Of a stretch of DNA of 64,000 bases, positions 54,141 to 64,000 are shown piece after piece (the first letter of the stretch is position 1; each line of letters starts with the position of its first letter). This stretch comes from Bufo bufo (Eukaryota; Chordata; Amphibia; Anura; Bufonidae). The notes beneath the pieces were generated by a model. That model made no database searches, was not told the origin of the DNA, and saw only the letters and a program-made list of their open reading frames with translations. The position numbers and the translations under genes were made by a program. The stretch is taken from NCBI RefSeq assembly GCF_905171765.1, contig NC_053397.1, positions 110,997,295 through 111,061,294 on the forward strand, read 5' to 3'.

Positions 54141-54389
54141 TGATGGAGACTTTAGCAAGATAGCGTGCAAATAGGGTGGCAAGCACACAAAGATTTCCAG
54201 GGCTTTTCCTCTCAGGGTACAGATTAAGAATTCTCCCCATTGCTCATGGGGTAAGTAAAATTGTTGGCAGGTTTCTTCAAACTCAGGCCACAGGGTGTGT
54301 AGGTCCTTATCTGTCTCGAGGAGGGGAAAATCTTCTGGATTGAGCTGGTGCAGCTCTAGCACTGGTTCTGCCCCATAGATGCGTGCCAA
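54141..54389 (-). pseudogene. Gag-like fragment of an LTR retroelement
   Basis: The minus-strand frame reads LNPEDFPLLETDKDLHTLWP, EFEETCQQFYLPHEQWGEFL and CTLRGKALEIFVCLPP. The pattern of an acidic start, a central W..FE..C, P..W and L.GKA is that of capsid N-terminal domains in vertebrate gypsy elements, and resembles the related SCAN domain. It lies right beside the solo LTR but in the opposite orientation, and the frame fades past 54170. No knuckle or pol is present nearby. Confidence 0.6.
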
Positions 54390-56289
54390 CTTTATCTTAA
54401 ATGCTCTCTCAGCCTGACAGTCTCAGCCTCTGCCTCTCTCTCCAAAATAATGAGCCACAGGTACAGACAAGGGTCACATTTGCTAAACCTCTGCATGTCC
54501 CTTTGCAGGGAGATAACCATGGTCTCTGGTTGCCAAATAAAGAGATAGAAAAGAAAAACAAGAAGGGAGGGGAACTGTTTTGCACGTATGTCTACAGAAC
54601 AAAAATTAAGTCCTGCGTTTTGCCTTGTGTGCTGGTCTACCTCGCAAGGTCCCTACCAGCCATTAGTGTGAGGAATAATTGCGTAAACCAGGCACTAACA
54701 CCCTAGTTCAAAAAAAAAACAATGACTATCCCACAGCTGCACACCAATTTATGTCACGTGCGGCAACCACCCTGTTATGTGAGCGGGGTGCGACTGCCAA
54801 GGGTCGATCTACTTTGCGCACTCAATCTCTTGCACCCCTACATACAGGCCTCACATTGAGCCTAGATCAACCCCAACACAGCCTCTCATGCACCCCAACA
54901 CACTGCCACCATCTATGACATTTAATGTAATACACCAATTAATTAAGGGGTCATAGAAAACCCCACAGCTCCCCACTCGCTAGCAGGCTCACAGTAGCAC
55001 GGGCCACACACGGTAACGCAAACCACACTCATACACTTAAAAATGGAGGTTTATTCAGGGCACAAGCCAAAACCATTAAAGATGTGCTTTAATGTACTAA
55101 AAAGGTACAGTACTTAGTTACAAAAAAGTTAAGAAATAATAGACATACAAAAATGTGCACAAAACAGTATAAGAATAAAAGGATAAAAAGCAGAAAGGTT
55201 CAACAAATTGTGTAGTCAGAGTCCATTCTGGTTTTTCCGGGTGACAGGACAGGAGGAAAGTGGAACACAACCCAATGTTGATCGGATCCAAAGAATTAGT
55301 TCATTTTTATCCCCATTCGGCAGAGGGTGGAGCTGAAAGGAGTCTCCCTCTTTTGTCCCAGCCATCTGGGATGGCCCCCATTATCTCTGCATGTGCCACC
55401 TCTCTTACTCAGCTGGCAGACATGAAATATTAAAACATGGCTTCCCGTCCACACTAATGGATATTCTAGCAACGAAAAGTTTTAATAATGTATATATTAT
55501 CAGGGCGATCTTTCTGATACCACACATGACCTTGTGTGGTTGTCCCAGAAGGTGAGATACTAGTTATGTGGGAATCCTGGCTGTCAGGGATGGGATGTTT
55601 GGACTCCCTACCATGCTCACATCACACAGAATCCAATGTTCACAATTATTAATATGTGAGTTGTACCAGAGATGAGTCATTGCTTATTATGATATATTTT
55701 CTTCATCTTCTGGTACTGAATTTGAAAAGCTTCTAGACCCCCGCTGGGGAGGTTTCATTCAGTCTGAGTGTCTGCATTTCCAGGAACCATCTTTAAATGC
55801 CCAGTTTTTTAGCATTCAGGTGATCAACTGATTTCCTCCAGTGCGTATTCCACCTTCAGACGGAACGGCACACACAATCACAGAATGAGCATGAAAATAT
55901 ATAGGCTCACACGACAGGTATAAAAACATACACAGATAATAAAAGTTATGAGCATTGTTGTCCATTTCTCACACCTGGGAACGAGGGATCCCCCATAATA
56001 TCGTGCAGCCAGCCAATCAGCAGATAGCCAGCCCCTGTGATGTCACAATCATATAAAAAAACTCATCCTTCCTGGTCTCCACCATTTTCCAGTGAACTGA
56101 GCATAGGGACAGATGTGACAAGTCCTATGGAAAGTGTTTTACAGAGCTCTTAATAGTATAATCTGAGATAGGGACAGTGTAGGGAGATTGTAAGAAGAGT
56201 TTTAAGATACTGTAGGGAGGACATAGTGTATAGGGGGCGATGAGGAAGACCAGGCAGATGACCGAGACAGACCATGGAAGTATGCAGTG
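54390..56289. other. Repeat-like non-coding sequence, unclassified
   Basis: ORFs are short and of no known family. ATGGAGGTTTATTCAGGGCA at about 55044 is the reverse of a CTGAATAAACC polyadenylation context, so 54960-55900 may be a minus-strand LTR. GTGATGTCACAATCATATAA with a TATA-like box at about 56050 could be the promoter region of the hAT fragment that follows. Confidence 0.4.
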
Positions 56290-57013
56290 GAGATGGAGGC
56301 AGGGAGTTCCTCTGATTCCCATGTGCAAACGGCCAGATGGATGCTGAGTTGCTTGCGTAATGACAGCTGCATTAACAACATTCAGCAGAGGGATGACTAC
56401 TGGCCCTCCACAATGTTAGACCCTTGATTCCGGGCCAAAATGGGGACCTTTTATACACCTGCTGGGAGGAATGAAAAACATAACTACTATCGAGACATCC
56501 TATGTAGTCAGTTGGTCACTGCCTATGTGCGCCACTGCCCATCCTCACAAAGTTCTGACCGGGGGGACCCTCTGTGCTTATGCTCCACTACCATGACTGC
56601 TGGAGGGCGGAGGGGGGCAGCATCAGCTCCATTAGCACCAACTTAAGTCTGGAGTCTCTAGTGAGAACTTTTCTTCACTCACCTACTGAAGAAACCACCC
56701 AGCAGCAACAGGATATTTAGCAGAACCTGAACCAGCAGGTGGTGGGATACTTGAACGGCACCTTACCACCCCAGATCCAAGATACCCTGGGCAATTGGGC
56801 AGCCAAACTTGATCTGTGGCCACAACTGGCCGAGTTTGCCCTGGACAAGCTTTCCTGCCCAGCAAGTAATGTGGCTTCAGAGTGGATGTTAGTGCGGCGG
56901 GAGGCATAGTTACCTCAAAGAGAATTCACCTTTCAATAGGAAATCTTGACAGATTAACCTTTGTAAAGATGAATCAGGCGTGGATCAGGCAGGTGCCTGA
57001 TGCATCAGGCTAG
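56290..57013 (+). pseudogene. Old hAT transposase fragment, C-terminal part (second hAT family)
   Basis: Frames in order give RWMLSCLRNDSCINN, DDYWPSTMLDP, then WAAKLDLWPQLAEFALDKLS, CPASNVASEW, a broken catalytic segment, RIHLSIGNLDRLTFVKMNQA and WIRQ ending at a TAG near 57011. The order (YW..LDP, hydrophobic W.EL..A, CPAS..SE, LTF.KMNQAW) is the hAT C-terminal domain. Sequence is clearly different from hAT-A, B and C. Several stops and frameshifts; ancient copy. Confidence 0.82.
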
Positions 57014-57189
57014 ATCATTCTGGCAGTAATGTTCTGACTGTAGTGTGCTGTTACACCAGAACATATTGAAAAAAAGACCACGTGCTTCAGCCACTATTCT
57101 GATGCTGCCACCCGCCTGATTCCACACACCTGCTGCCCCTGCTGCCATTTTCTCCTACTGCCACCCACTATTTTGTGCTGTTACTGTCA

Positions 57190-57441
57190 CTGCTGTTAAC
57201 CCCACCTCCCAACTTTGTGACTGGGCCTCTATGTTGACTTCTCATGCTGTTAGCAAACTCACCACTCTGTAACTGGGCCACTGTGTTTACCCCTCATGCT
57301 GTTGCCACGCTCACCATTCTGTGACTGGGCCACTATGTCGACTCCTCATGCTGTTGCCACCCTCCCCGCTCTGTGACTGGGCCACTATGTTGACTCCTCA
57401 TACTGTTGCCACCCTCTTTCACTTTGTGACTGGGCCACTAT
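57190..57441 (+). repeat. ~60-bp tandem repeats after the old hAT fragment, left part
   Basis: Units contain TCTGTGACTGGGCCACTATG and TGACTCCTCATGCTGTTGCC, four to five copies. The array is cut at 57441 by a solo LTR and resumes at 59188-59250 (ACTATGTTGACTCCTCATGC). Confidence 0.88.
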
Positions 57442-58061
57442 TGTCAGTATTGGGTCCGTGACCTCACTGCAGGGTGGCAGATCGTCACCTGCACACTGCA
57501 GTGCCATGGGTCCCAGCGCTGGTTTACTTTGCAGGAGAAGCAGGCACCCGCCAGCATACTGTCGCATCCATCCTCATGGCCAGTTATCATCTGGTGCGCT
57601 ATTGCGCTCGCGGGCACATCTCTCCCATTCTTATGGGAATGGCGAGCAGGCTCCTAATCACTGACCTCACCTGGAGGCGGAGATACTGGTATATAGGTCA
57701 GCTTCACTTACCATGAAGTGCCCAAGCGTGTTTGTATACCTGGGTACTTCTGCTGAAGCCTGTCGTCTGCTACTTAGATTATATGGACTATTCACCCTTG
57801 CAATACCTGACTACGATTCTGCCTGTCATCTGCTACTTGGATTATCTGGACTATTGACCCCTGCACTGCCTGACCACGAGTTCGCCTGACCCAGTTTACC
57901 GTATTACTCTGAACTTTGTTTTGCCTGTATTGCAAGTGACTTTTGTATGCTTTCTGCCAGTAAAGATAATCTGTTCCTTTACTCTGCCTTTGTTGGACTC
58001 TGTACACACTGCTGCAGTTATCTGCATTCTGGGTGACTGGTGCAAATACCAGGGTCAGCAG

Positions 58062-59108
58062 CACTGGTGTAGGGATCACCATAGCAATGGCTATGGGGCC
58101 CTTCGCCACTGGGGGCCCGGGCAGCCGACTGAGGCTTTTTATTTTAAAAAATTCATGTGGCGAGTGGCGTACAGGTGTAGCGTTGCAGGCCCCTTCAGCA
58201 GGACAGACCGAGAAAGCACTATCTCTGCAGGACCGTGGGCGGTGCGATAGGGTGCGGCCAGAGGCAGATAGGCGTACCTGCAGTGAGGAGAGGGAGTGGT
58301 CCCGCTCCCGGTCTGGGCGGCAGTCCTGACTCCTACTGGCCGGAAGTGGATGAGGCGGACTCGGAGCGTACGTTCAAGTGGCTGAGGTGAGGAGTCTGGA
58401 CCATTATATCTGGGGAGGAGGGGGGAGTGGGATCCCCGAGGTCTGGACCATTATATCTGGGGAGGAGGGGGAGCAGGACCCTGGAGGTCTGGTCTGGACC
58501 ATTATATTTAGGGGGGAACAGGACCCTGGAGGTCTGGACCAATTTATTGAGGGGGGAGCCGCAGGATCTCCAAGGTCTGGACCATTATATTGAGGGGGGA
58601 GCAGGACTCTGGAGGTCTGGACCATTATATCTTGGTAGGAGGGGGAGCAGGATCCTGGAGGTCTGGACCATTGTATTTAAGAAGGGGGGAGCAGGACCCT
58701 GGAGGTCTGGACCATTATATAGGGGGGAACAGGACACTGGAGGTCTGGACCATTATATTTAGGGAAGAGGGAGGAGCAGAACCCTGGAGGTCTGGACCAT
58801 TATATATGGGTAGTAGGGGGAAGCAGGAACCTGGAGGTCTGGACCATTATATAGGCAGGAGGGGGGAGCAGGACACTTGATGTCTGGACCATTATATCTG
58901 GGGCTGGCGGTGGGAGATTTAGGATGGGTGTGGGTGTGGGAGGTCTAGGAGGGGTATGGGGATGTTGGGGTGGGAGGTCCTGGAGGGGTGTTTGGGTGGG
59001 AGCTCTGGAAGGGGTGGGAGGTCTGAAAGGTATGTGGGGGTGGGAGATCTGGGGGGGGCCATAAACAATTTTTGCTATGGGGCCCAGTCATTTCTACCTG
59101 TGCCCCTG
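58062..59108. mobile_element. hAT-type non-autonomous element (1,047 bp) with internal minisatellite
   Basis: Ends CACTGGTGTAGGG and CTACCTGTGCCCCTG are imperfect inverted repeats of CAGGGG(C/T)(G/A) type, flanked by exact 8-bp duplications GTCAGCAG (58054-58061 and 59109-59116). GCTATGGGGCCC occurs near both ends in opposite sense or with slippage. No transposase. Related in ends to the 302-bp MITE at 44432. Confidence 0.88.
58385..58900. repeat. ~50-bp minisatellite inside the hAT-type element
   Basis: About ten units of GGAGGTCTGGACCATTATAT followed by a G-rich GGGGAGGAGGGGGAGCAGGA segment of variable length. ORFs on both strands with GGLDHYI or VQTSRVLLP repeats are artefacts. Confidence 0.92.
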
Positions 59109-59192
59109 GTCAGCAGTCAGCAATATTGGGCTAGTTCCTAGTCCTCTATCAGCTGATCCAGAGGATCCATATCCTCTGGTCGTAACAACTAT

Positions 59193-60082
59193 GTTGACTC
59201 CTCATGCTGTTGCCACCCACCATTCTGTGATGGGGACACTAATGTCCCTGTTTGGTCTAGTTGACATCACCGTTTATTTTACCCTTCTGATCTGTCAGAA
59301 GAACCAAAAAATGGAAAACAAAACAGATTCTGTCTTTGGAGCATCCATGAGGCCTCTATAACATGGTCAGCATTTCGCATCAGGATTTGATCATTTATTT
59401 GGAAGCCAAAAGCAGTAGTGGTTCCAAAACACAGAAGACATGCAAATATGTCCATCACATGTTATCTCTGTTTTGGACCCACTCCTGTTTTTGCCTTACC
59501 AATACTGATCAAATTCTGATGCAAAAAACTGATCAAATACTGACCATGTGATAGAGGCAATTAATGCCCAGCATGCACTTCTTTTCCATCTGAATTAAAC
59601 TGATTTCAGAGGCAAATGGCCAAAATTCATGCAAATTGAGCATGAGGCCTCTATCACACGGTAAGTATTTTGCATCAGGATTTCATTATGATTTGAAAGC
59701 CAAAAGCAGGAGTGGGTCTAAAACAAAAATTCATATCAGGTGTCATGTCTGTTTTGGACACACTCCTGTTTTTTTTGGCCTTACCAATACTGATCAATTA
59801 CTGACCAAATACTGACAGGATAAATTTTTTGGGGGTTGTACTTCTGGCAGATCAGAAGAAGGGAAAAATAAACTGTGACATGAACCCAAACTTACTGCTG
59901 ACACCCTCTCCACTCTGTCATGGGCCTGCTACTTGTATCACCGTGTGACAGAACAGGTTCTGTAATAATGTATGTGGTATCAGCAGACAGTGTAAACGGA
60001 GAGAACTCTTTCACTCTGTAGTAAAATCTTGGGCCACTGCACGGTTAAAGGGGTTTTCCAGGAAATAAGAAAATAAAAATAC
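59193..60082. other. Tail of the old hAT region with a ~295-bp direct repeat
   Basis: After the last ~60-bp repeat units, CATGAGGCCTCTAT(A/C)A(C/A) starts two diverged copies at about 59347 and 59642, each with GCATCAGGATTT, AGCCAAAAGCAG, ACACTCCTGTTTTT and CAATACTGATCAA blocks. TTAAAGGGGTTTTCCAGG at 60046 resembles another TTAA MITE start. Confidence 0.5.
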
Positions 60083-60086
60083 TTAA

Positions 60087-60135
60087 AGGGAACCTGTCAC
60101 TAGTTTTATGGTGTCCTAACTAAGGGCAACATAAA
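60087..60135. mobile_element. Start of a TTAA MITE cut by hAT-R
   Basis: TTAA then AGGGAACCTGTCACTAG, the same terminal repeat as the MITE at 14337. It runs for about 49 bp to the hAT terminus at 60136. The remainder may lie beyond the window. Confidence 0.6.
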
Positions 60136-60489
60136 TAGAGATGTCGCGAACATAAAATTTTCCGTTTGCGAACGGCGAACGCAAATGTTCGCGAACGGGC
60201 GAACCGGGCGAACCGCCATAGACTTCAATAGGCAGGCGAATTTTAAATCCCACAGGGACTCTTTCTGGCCACAATAGTGATGGAAAAGTTGTTTCAATGG
60301 GACTAACACCTGGACTGTGGCATGCCGGAGGGGGATCCATGGCAAAACTCCCATGGAAAATTACGTAGTTGACGCAGAGTCGGGTTTTAATCCATAAAGG
60401 GCATAAATCACCTAACATTCCAAAATTGTTTGGAATAACGTGCTTTAAAACATCAGGAATGATGTTGTATCGATCAGGTAGTGTAAGTG

Positions 60490-61055
60490 TTACGCCCACT
60501 TCACAGTGACAGACCAAACTCCCCGTTTAACGCACCGCAAACAACCGCAAACAGTCCATTTGCACAACTGCAAACTCCCCATTTGCACAAGGTTGGATAC
60601 CAAGATAGCCATGTCCCTTTCCTTGTCCTCACTGACGTCATTGAAGGTCTCTTCCTCCACCCAGCCACGTACAACACCAAGGGTCCCCGAAAGGTGACAA
60701 CAAGCCCCCTGGGACGCCTGCTGTGGTTGGTCTTCCACCTCTTCAAAGCCACCTTCCTCCTCTGATCCTCTTCTTCAGACTCCTCTCTCTGCGTTGCCGC
60801 AGGTCCAGCAATCGACGACGACAAGGCTGCTTCTGGTGGTGATAGTGACCACAACTCTTCCTCTTCATGCTCATCTACGGCCTGATCCAGCACTTTTCGC
60901 AGGGCACACTCCAGAAAATACGCATATGGGATGAGGTCGATGATGTTGCCTTGGGTTTGACTGACCAGGTTTGTCACCTCCGCAAAAGGACGCATGAGGC
61001 TACAGCCATTGTGCATGAGCGTTCAGTAACGCGGCCAAAAAATACCCAGCTCCGC
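60490..61055 (-). pseudogene. hAT-R transposase fragment, first copy
   Basis: Minus-strand reading: MRPFAEVTNLVSQTQGNIID, LIPYAYFLECALRKVLDQAV, DEHEEEELWSLSPPEAALSS, an acidic and basic linker, then after a frameshift QPQQASQGACCHLSGT and DMAILVSNLVQMGS. It then breaks off into 3' terminal sequence, so the rest of the C-terminus is deleted. It is an acidic middle region of a hAT transposase lying before the C-terminal domain. Confidence 0.8.
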
Positions 61056-61099
61056 AGAGGCTGTCCTCTTTTTTTTTTTATTAAAAAAATCTGTTCTTA

Positions 61100-62245
61100 C
61101 CAGTTTAATCTCTGTTTTGTCCCCTATCAGGGGCCGTTGTATGAAAAAGATTTTAGGAACCGGGAGATGGAAAAAGATGCTTGGTCGGTCCTCTTACTTC
61201 CAATTTGGGGCACTGCGCGTGTGCCGTGCAATTTACTGTGCTACCAGATATGAGTGGTATGTTAAGTAGTACAATTCCTATCAGTTTAATCCCTGTTATG
61301 TCCCCTATCAGGGGACGTGTATGGAATAGATTTTAAGAACCAGGAGATGGGAAAAGATGCTTGGTTGGTCCTCTTACTTCCAATTTGGGGCACTGCGCGT
61401 GCGCCGTGCAATGTACTATGCAATCCCAATATGAGTGTTATGTTAAGTAGTACTATTCCTATCAGTTTAATCCCTATTATGTCCCCTATCAGGCGACGTG
61501 TATGGAATAGATTTTAGGAACCGGGAGATGGAAAAAGATGCTTGGTTGGTCCTCTTACTTCCAATTTGGGGCACTGCGCGTGCGCCGTGCAATGTACTAT
61601 GCAATCCCAATATGAGTGTTATGTTAAGTAGTACTATTCCTATCAGTTTAATCCCTATTATGTCCCCTATCAGGCGACGTGTATGGAATAGATTTTAGGA
61701 ACCGGGAGATGGAAAAAGATGCTTGGTTGGTCCTCTTACTTCCAATTTGGGGCACTGCGCGTGCGCCGTGCAATGTACTATGCAATCCCAATATGAGTGT
61801 TATGTTAAGTAGTACTATTCCTATCAGTTTAATTCCTATTATGTCCCCTATCAGGCGACGTGTATGGAATAGATTTTAGGAACCGGGAGATGGAAAAAGA
61901 TGCTTGGTTGGTCCTCTTACTTCCAATTTGGGGCACTGCGTGTGCGCCGTGCAATTTACTGTGCTACCAGATATGAGTGGTATGTTAAGTAATACTATTC
62001 CTATCAGTTTAATCCCTGTTACTTCCCCTTCGTGATCAGGGGACGTGTATGGAATAGATTTTAGGAACCGGGAGATGGAAAAAGATGCTTGGTTGGTCCT
62101 CTTACTTCCAATTCGGGGCACTGCGCGTGCGCCGTGCAATGTACTATGCAATCCCAATATGAGTGTTATGTTAAGTAGTACTATTCCTATAAATTTAATC
62201 CCTGTTACGTCCCCTATCAGGGGACGTGTATGGAATAGAGTTTAG
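61100..62245. repeat. 181-bp tandem repeats, six units and a partial
   Basis: ATGGAATAGATTTTAGGAAC or variant recurs at 61140, 61321, 61502, 61683, 61864, 62049 and 62230: five steps of 181 and one of 185. Two unit types exist: units 1 and 5 have TGTGCTACCAGATATGAGTG, units 2, 3, 4 and 6 have TGCAATCCCAATATGAGTG. Each unit holds GGGGCACTGCGCGTGCGCCG. The open 66-codon frames are artefacts of the repeat. Confidence 0.95.
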
Positions 62246-62941
62246 TTGACACACTCATGACATAAATTTAATTCCTCTATGCGTCAATCTTGGTGTAGTG
62301 ATGATTGTGCTCATGCGCACGTTTGGGAGATTGCAGGCGAGGGCGGTTTTTCAAAGCCTATGGTCGTGCTGAGGTAGTTCAGTGACAGTTAAGTGACCCA
62401 GAAAACAATGATTCTGCACTGTGGGCCCATTGTTGGCCTAGTAGGCTTTAATGATCACCTTAGATGATCACAAAGAAAATTCATGTTTTTTCTATGCAAA
62501 ATTATCCAGATGATCGCTTTTGGTCTGTTCACAATGAAGCAACGACCTTATCTCATCTAGGGTGTGCCAACATTGCCATTGCCAACACACTCATAGAGGT
62601 GATCGCTTCATTGTGATACGCAAGCCCCTTCACCACAACAAGGTAACCATCACGAAGGGGAATTGACACATGTATGTGTCTTTTTTTTGTTTTGTTTTTG
62701 CAGCCACAGTGCAGCACCAGAGGCCAGAAAAATTAGGTATTGTTGCAGCCGCCGGAAAAATTTATGTTTTCTAGGCAGAAAGTGCACTAAAACATTGCGG
62801 CTTGAACCCTAGTTGGTGGCGGAGAAGTCACTCAAGTCATCCGGCATGCAGAGATAAAATACAGCAGCGTGTGGACCATTTTTAGCCCAAAACATCTCAT
62901 CAGGTCTTTTTTAGTCAAATGTATCGCTTACTGTCAGTCCC
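62246..62941 (-). other. hAT-R 3' UTR, non-coding
   Basis: No frame of interest. ATGATCGCTT and its neighbours recur in both orientations around 62440-62610 (GATGATC, AATGAAGC), a weak internal inverted repeat. Confidence 0.5.
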
Positions 62942-63250
62942 TTCGGGATCCATGCCTCATTCATCTTAATAAAGGTGAGGTAATCTAGACTTTTTTGACC
63001 TCTTCTCAGTGACAATACCTCCTGCTGCACTGAAGGTCCTTTCTGACAGGACACTTGAAGCGGGGCAGGCCAGAAGTTCTATCGCAAATTGGGATAGCTC
63101 AGGCCACAGGTCAAGCCTGCACACCCAGTAGTCAAGGGGTTCATCGCTCCTCAAAATGTCGATATCTGCAGTTAAGGCAAGGCAGTCTGCTACCTGTCGG
63201 TCGAGTCGTTCTCTGAGGGTGGACCCGAAGGGCTGTGGCGATGCGTAGGA
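62942..63250 (-). pseudogene. hAT-R transposase C-terminal dimerisation domain
   Basis: Minus strand: SDEPLDYWVCRLDLWPELSQ, FAIELLACPASSVLSERTFS, AAGGIVTEKRSKKS, then LTFIKMNEAWIP near 62945-62985. SERTFSAAGG carries the third catalytic residue of hAT enzymes. Frames shift between this block and the next one upstream (63276-63896). Confidence 0.88.
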
Positions 63251-63275
63251 CTTAAAAAGCTCTGCATGTCCTCCA

Positions 63276-64000
63276 TCAACAACACGTCTGCAAAGCGTCC
63301 TGTCCTTGCCGGCGTGGTCGTGGTAGGAGGAGGATTACTTTCACCTTTCCCCTGTTAGATTCCCGTTGTGCTGTGACATCACCCTTATACGCTGTGTAAA
63401 GAGTACTTTTTAACTTGTTTTGGAACTGCTGCATGCTTTCCGACTTCCGGTAATTCAGTAACATTTCAGGCACTTTCTGCTTATACCGGGGGTCTAGTAG
63501 CGTGGCCACCCAGTACAGGTCGTTCTCCTTTAGCCTTTTTATACGAGGGTCCCTCAACAGGCATGACAGCATGAAAGACCCCATTTGCAAAAGGTTGGAT
63601 GCCGAGCTATTCATGTCCCGTTCCTCATTCTCACTGATCTCATTAAATGCCTGTTCTTTCCCCCAGCCACGTACAACACCACGAGTACCAGATAGGTGAC
63701 AACGAGCACCCTGGGATGCCTGCTGTGGTTGGTCTTCCTCCTCCTCAAGGCCACATTCCTCCTCTGACTCCTCTTCCTCAGACTCCTCTTCCAGCGTTGC
63801 CGCAGGTCCAGCAAGCGATGCTGATAAGGCTGTTTCTGGTGGTGATGGTGACCACAACTCTTCCTCTTGACGCTCATCTACGGCCTGATCCAGCACTCTT
63901 CACAGGGCACGCTCCAGGAAGAAAACAAATGGGATGATGTCGCTGATGGTGCCTTCGGTGCGACTGACTAGGTTTGTCACCTCCTCAAAAGGACGCATGA
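63276..64000 (-). pseudogene. hAT-R transposase, middle part, second copy
   Basis: From the right edge: MRPFEEVTNLVSRTEGTISD, a TGA at about 63900, then LDQAVDERQEEELWSPSPPE, Glu-rich linker, QPQQASQGARCHLSGTRGVV, MGSFMLSCLLRDPRIK and LYWVATLLDPRYKQKVPEML. The YWVATLLDPRYK motif is the same as in hAT-B, but overall similarity is low, marking a separate family. It is better preserved than the copy at 60490-61055. BED finger and catalytic Asp residues would be beyond the window. Confidence 0.88.

Larger units (their letters stand above)
57442..59187 (+). mobile_element. Solo LTR split by a hAT-type element
   Basis: Start TGTCAGTATTGGGTCC, end CTCTGGTCGTAACA, with exact 5-bp duplications ACTAT (57437-57441 and 59188-59192). 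Without the nested element it is about 691 bp. Orientation follows from a run of CTGCCTGACCACGAGTTCGCC-type R/U5-like sequence towards the right; this is tentative. Confidence 0.88.
60136..64000 (-). mobile_element. hAT-R: third hAT family, minus strand, running off the right edge
   Basis: TAGAGATGTCGCGAAC at 60136 is a hAT-type terminus (3' end in this orientation) followed by GCGAACGGCGAACG blocks. Leftward transposase sequence is on the minus strand. Two copies of the same transposase segment (60490-61055 and 63276-64000) flank a 181-bp repeat array and a non-coding stretch. I cannot tell whether this is one element with an internal duplication or two nested ones, because the 5' end is outside the window. 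Confidence 0.75.

Noticed and set aside
58333..58880. ORFs on both strands with periodic GGLDHYI or VQTSRVL peptides
   Set aside because: Minisatellite artefact inside a non-autonomous element.
61317..62245. Four near-identical 66-codon ORFs that could be a small gene family
   Set aside because: They have exactly the 181-bp repeat period, begin with GTG rather than ATG, and end in the next repeat unit.

Overview
The window reads as a repeat-saturated vertebrate genome, most likely a frog or toad. The mix of large hAT elements with TAGRGWTGAGCGAAC-type ends, Tc1/mariner elements, TTAA fold-back MITEs, a CR1-like LINE and Ty3/gypsy LTR elements fits an anuran; that is inference from element families, with no species marker seen. 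There are no prokaryotic genes, operons, CRISPR arrays, rRNA or tRNA genes that I can support. The only host-gene sequence I recognise is one 189-bp minus-strand exon of a flavin-containing monooxygenase (FMO) at 52175-52363, with both splice sites intact. The window is therefore probably intronic or intergenic sequence around an FMO gene.

Layout. 1-3685 is the 5' part of a minus-strand hAT element whose 5' UTR has expanded into at least ten ~296-bp units with a three-unit higher-order period. It abuts a Tc1 element (3686-5037). A solo-LTR-like repeat (5054-5534) and an unclassified repeat follow; the latter is split by a complete hAT (hAT-A, 5923-11058, 8-bp duplication CTCCTGAG) that itself carries a solo LTR. 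12649-14942 holds a Harbinger-type MITE and two fold-back MITEs sharing one TTAA. 15480-17745 is a 5'-truncated CR1-like LINE with an open 718-codon frame. 18239-19833 is a Tc1 element, followed by degenerate retroelement remnants and a second Harbinger-type MITE (22050-22513).

22615-50567 is one nested stack. An LTR-like repeat was split by a Ty3/gypsy element (23030-50531). The gypsy 5' LTR was then hit by hAT-B (23973-30478, duplication ATCACTGG), and its reverse transcriptase region by hAT-C (32398-46749). hAT-C in turn took in a Tc1 element with DD37E spacing (33046-34608) and a 1.1-kb palindromic MITE (35348-36447), and suffered a 3,557-bp tandem duplication. Removing the inserts rejoins gag, protease, RT, RNase H and integrase remnants in order. 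A large inverted duplication sits inside the integrase-proximal part (47930-48870).

50568-64000 holds low-complexity DNA, the FMO exon, a Tc1 fragment (52497-53220), a solo LTR (53524-54135), a gag-like fragment, an old hAT fragment with tandem 3' repeats that is split by another solo LTR (57442-59187, itself split by a hAT-type element with a minisatellite), and a third hAT family in minus orientation (60136 to the right edge) with 181-bp tandem repeats.

The transposons do not form a cooperating gene system. What links them is insertion order, which target-site duplications and rejoined reading frames let one read directly. The nearest thing to an unusual system is the hAT group itself: shared termini and a shared TATA/CCAAT promoter combined with different, repeatedly amplified UTR repeat modules, one of which has become satellite DNA.
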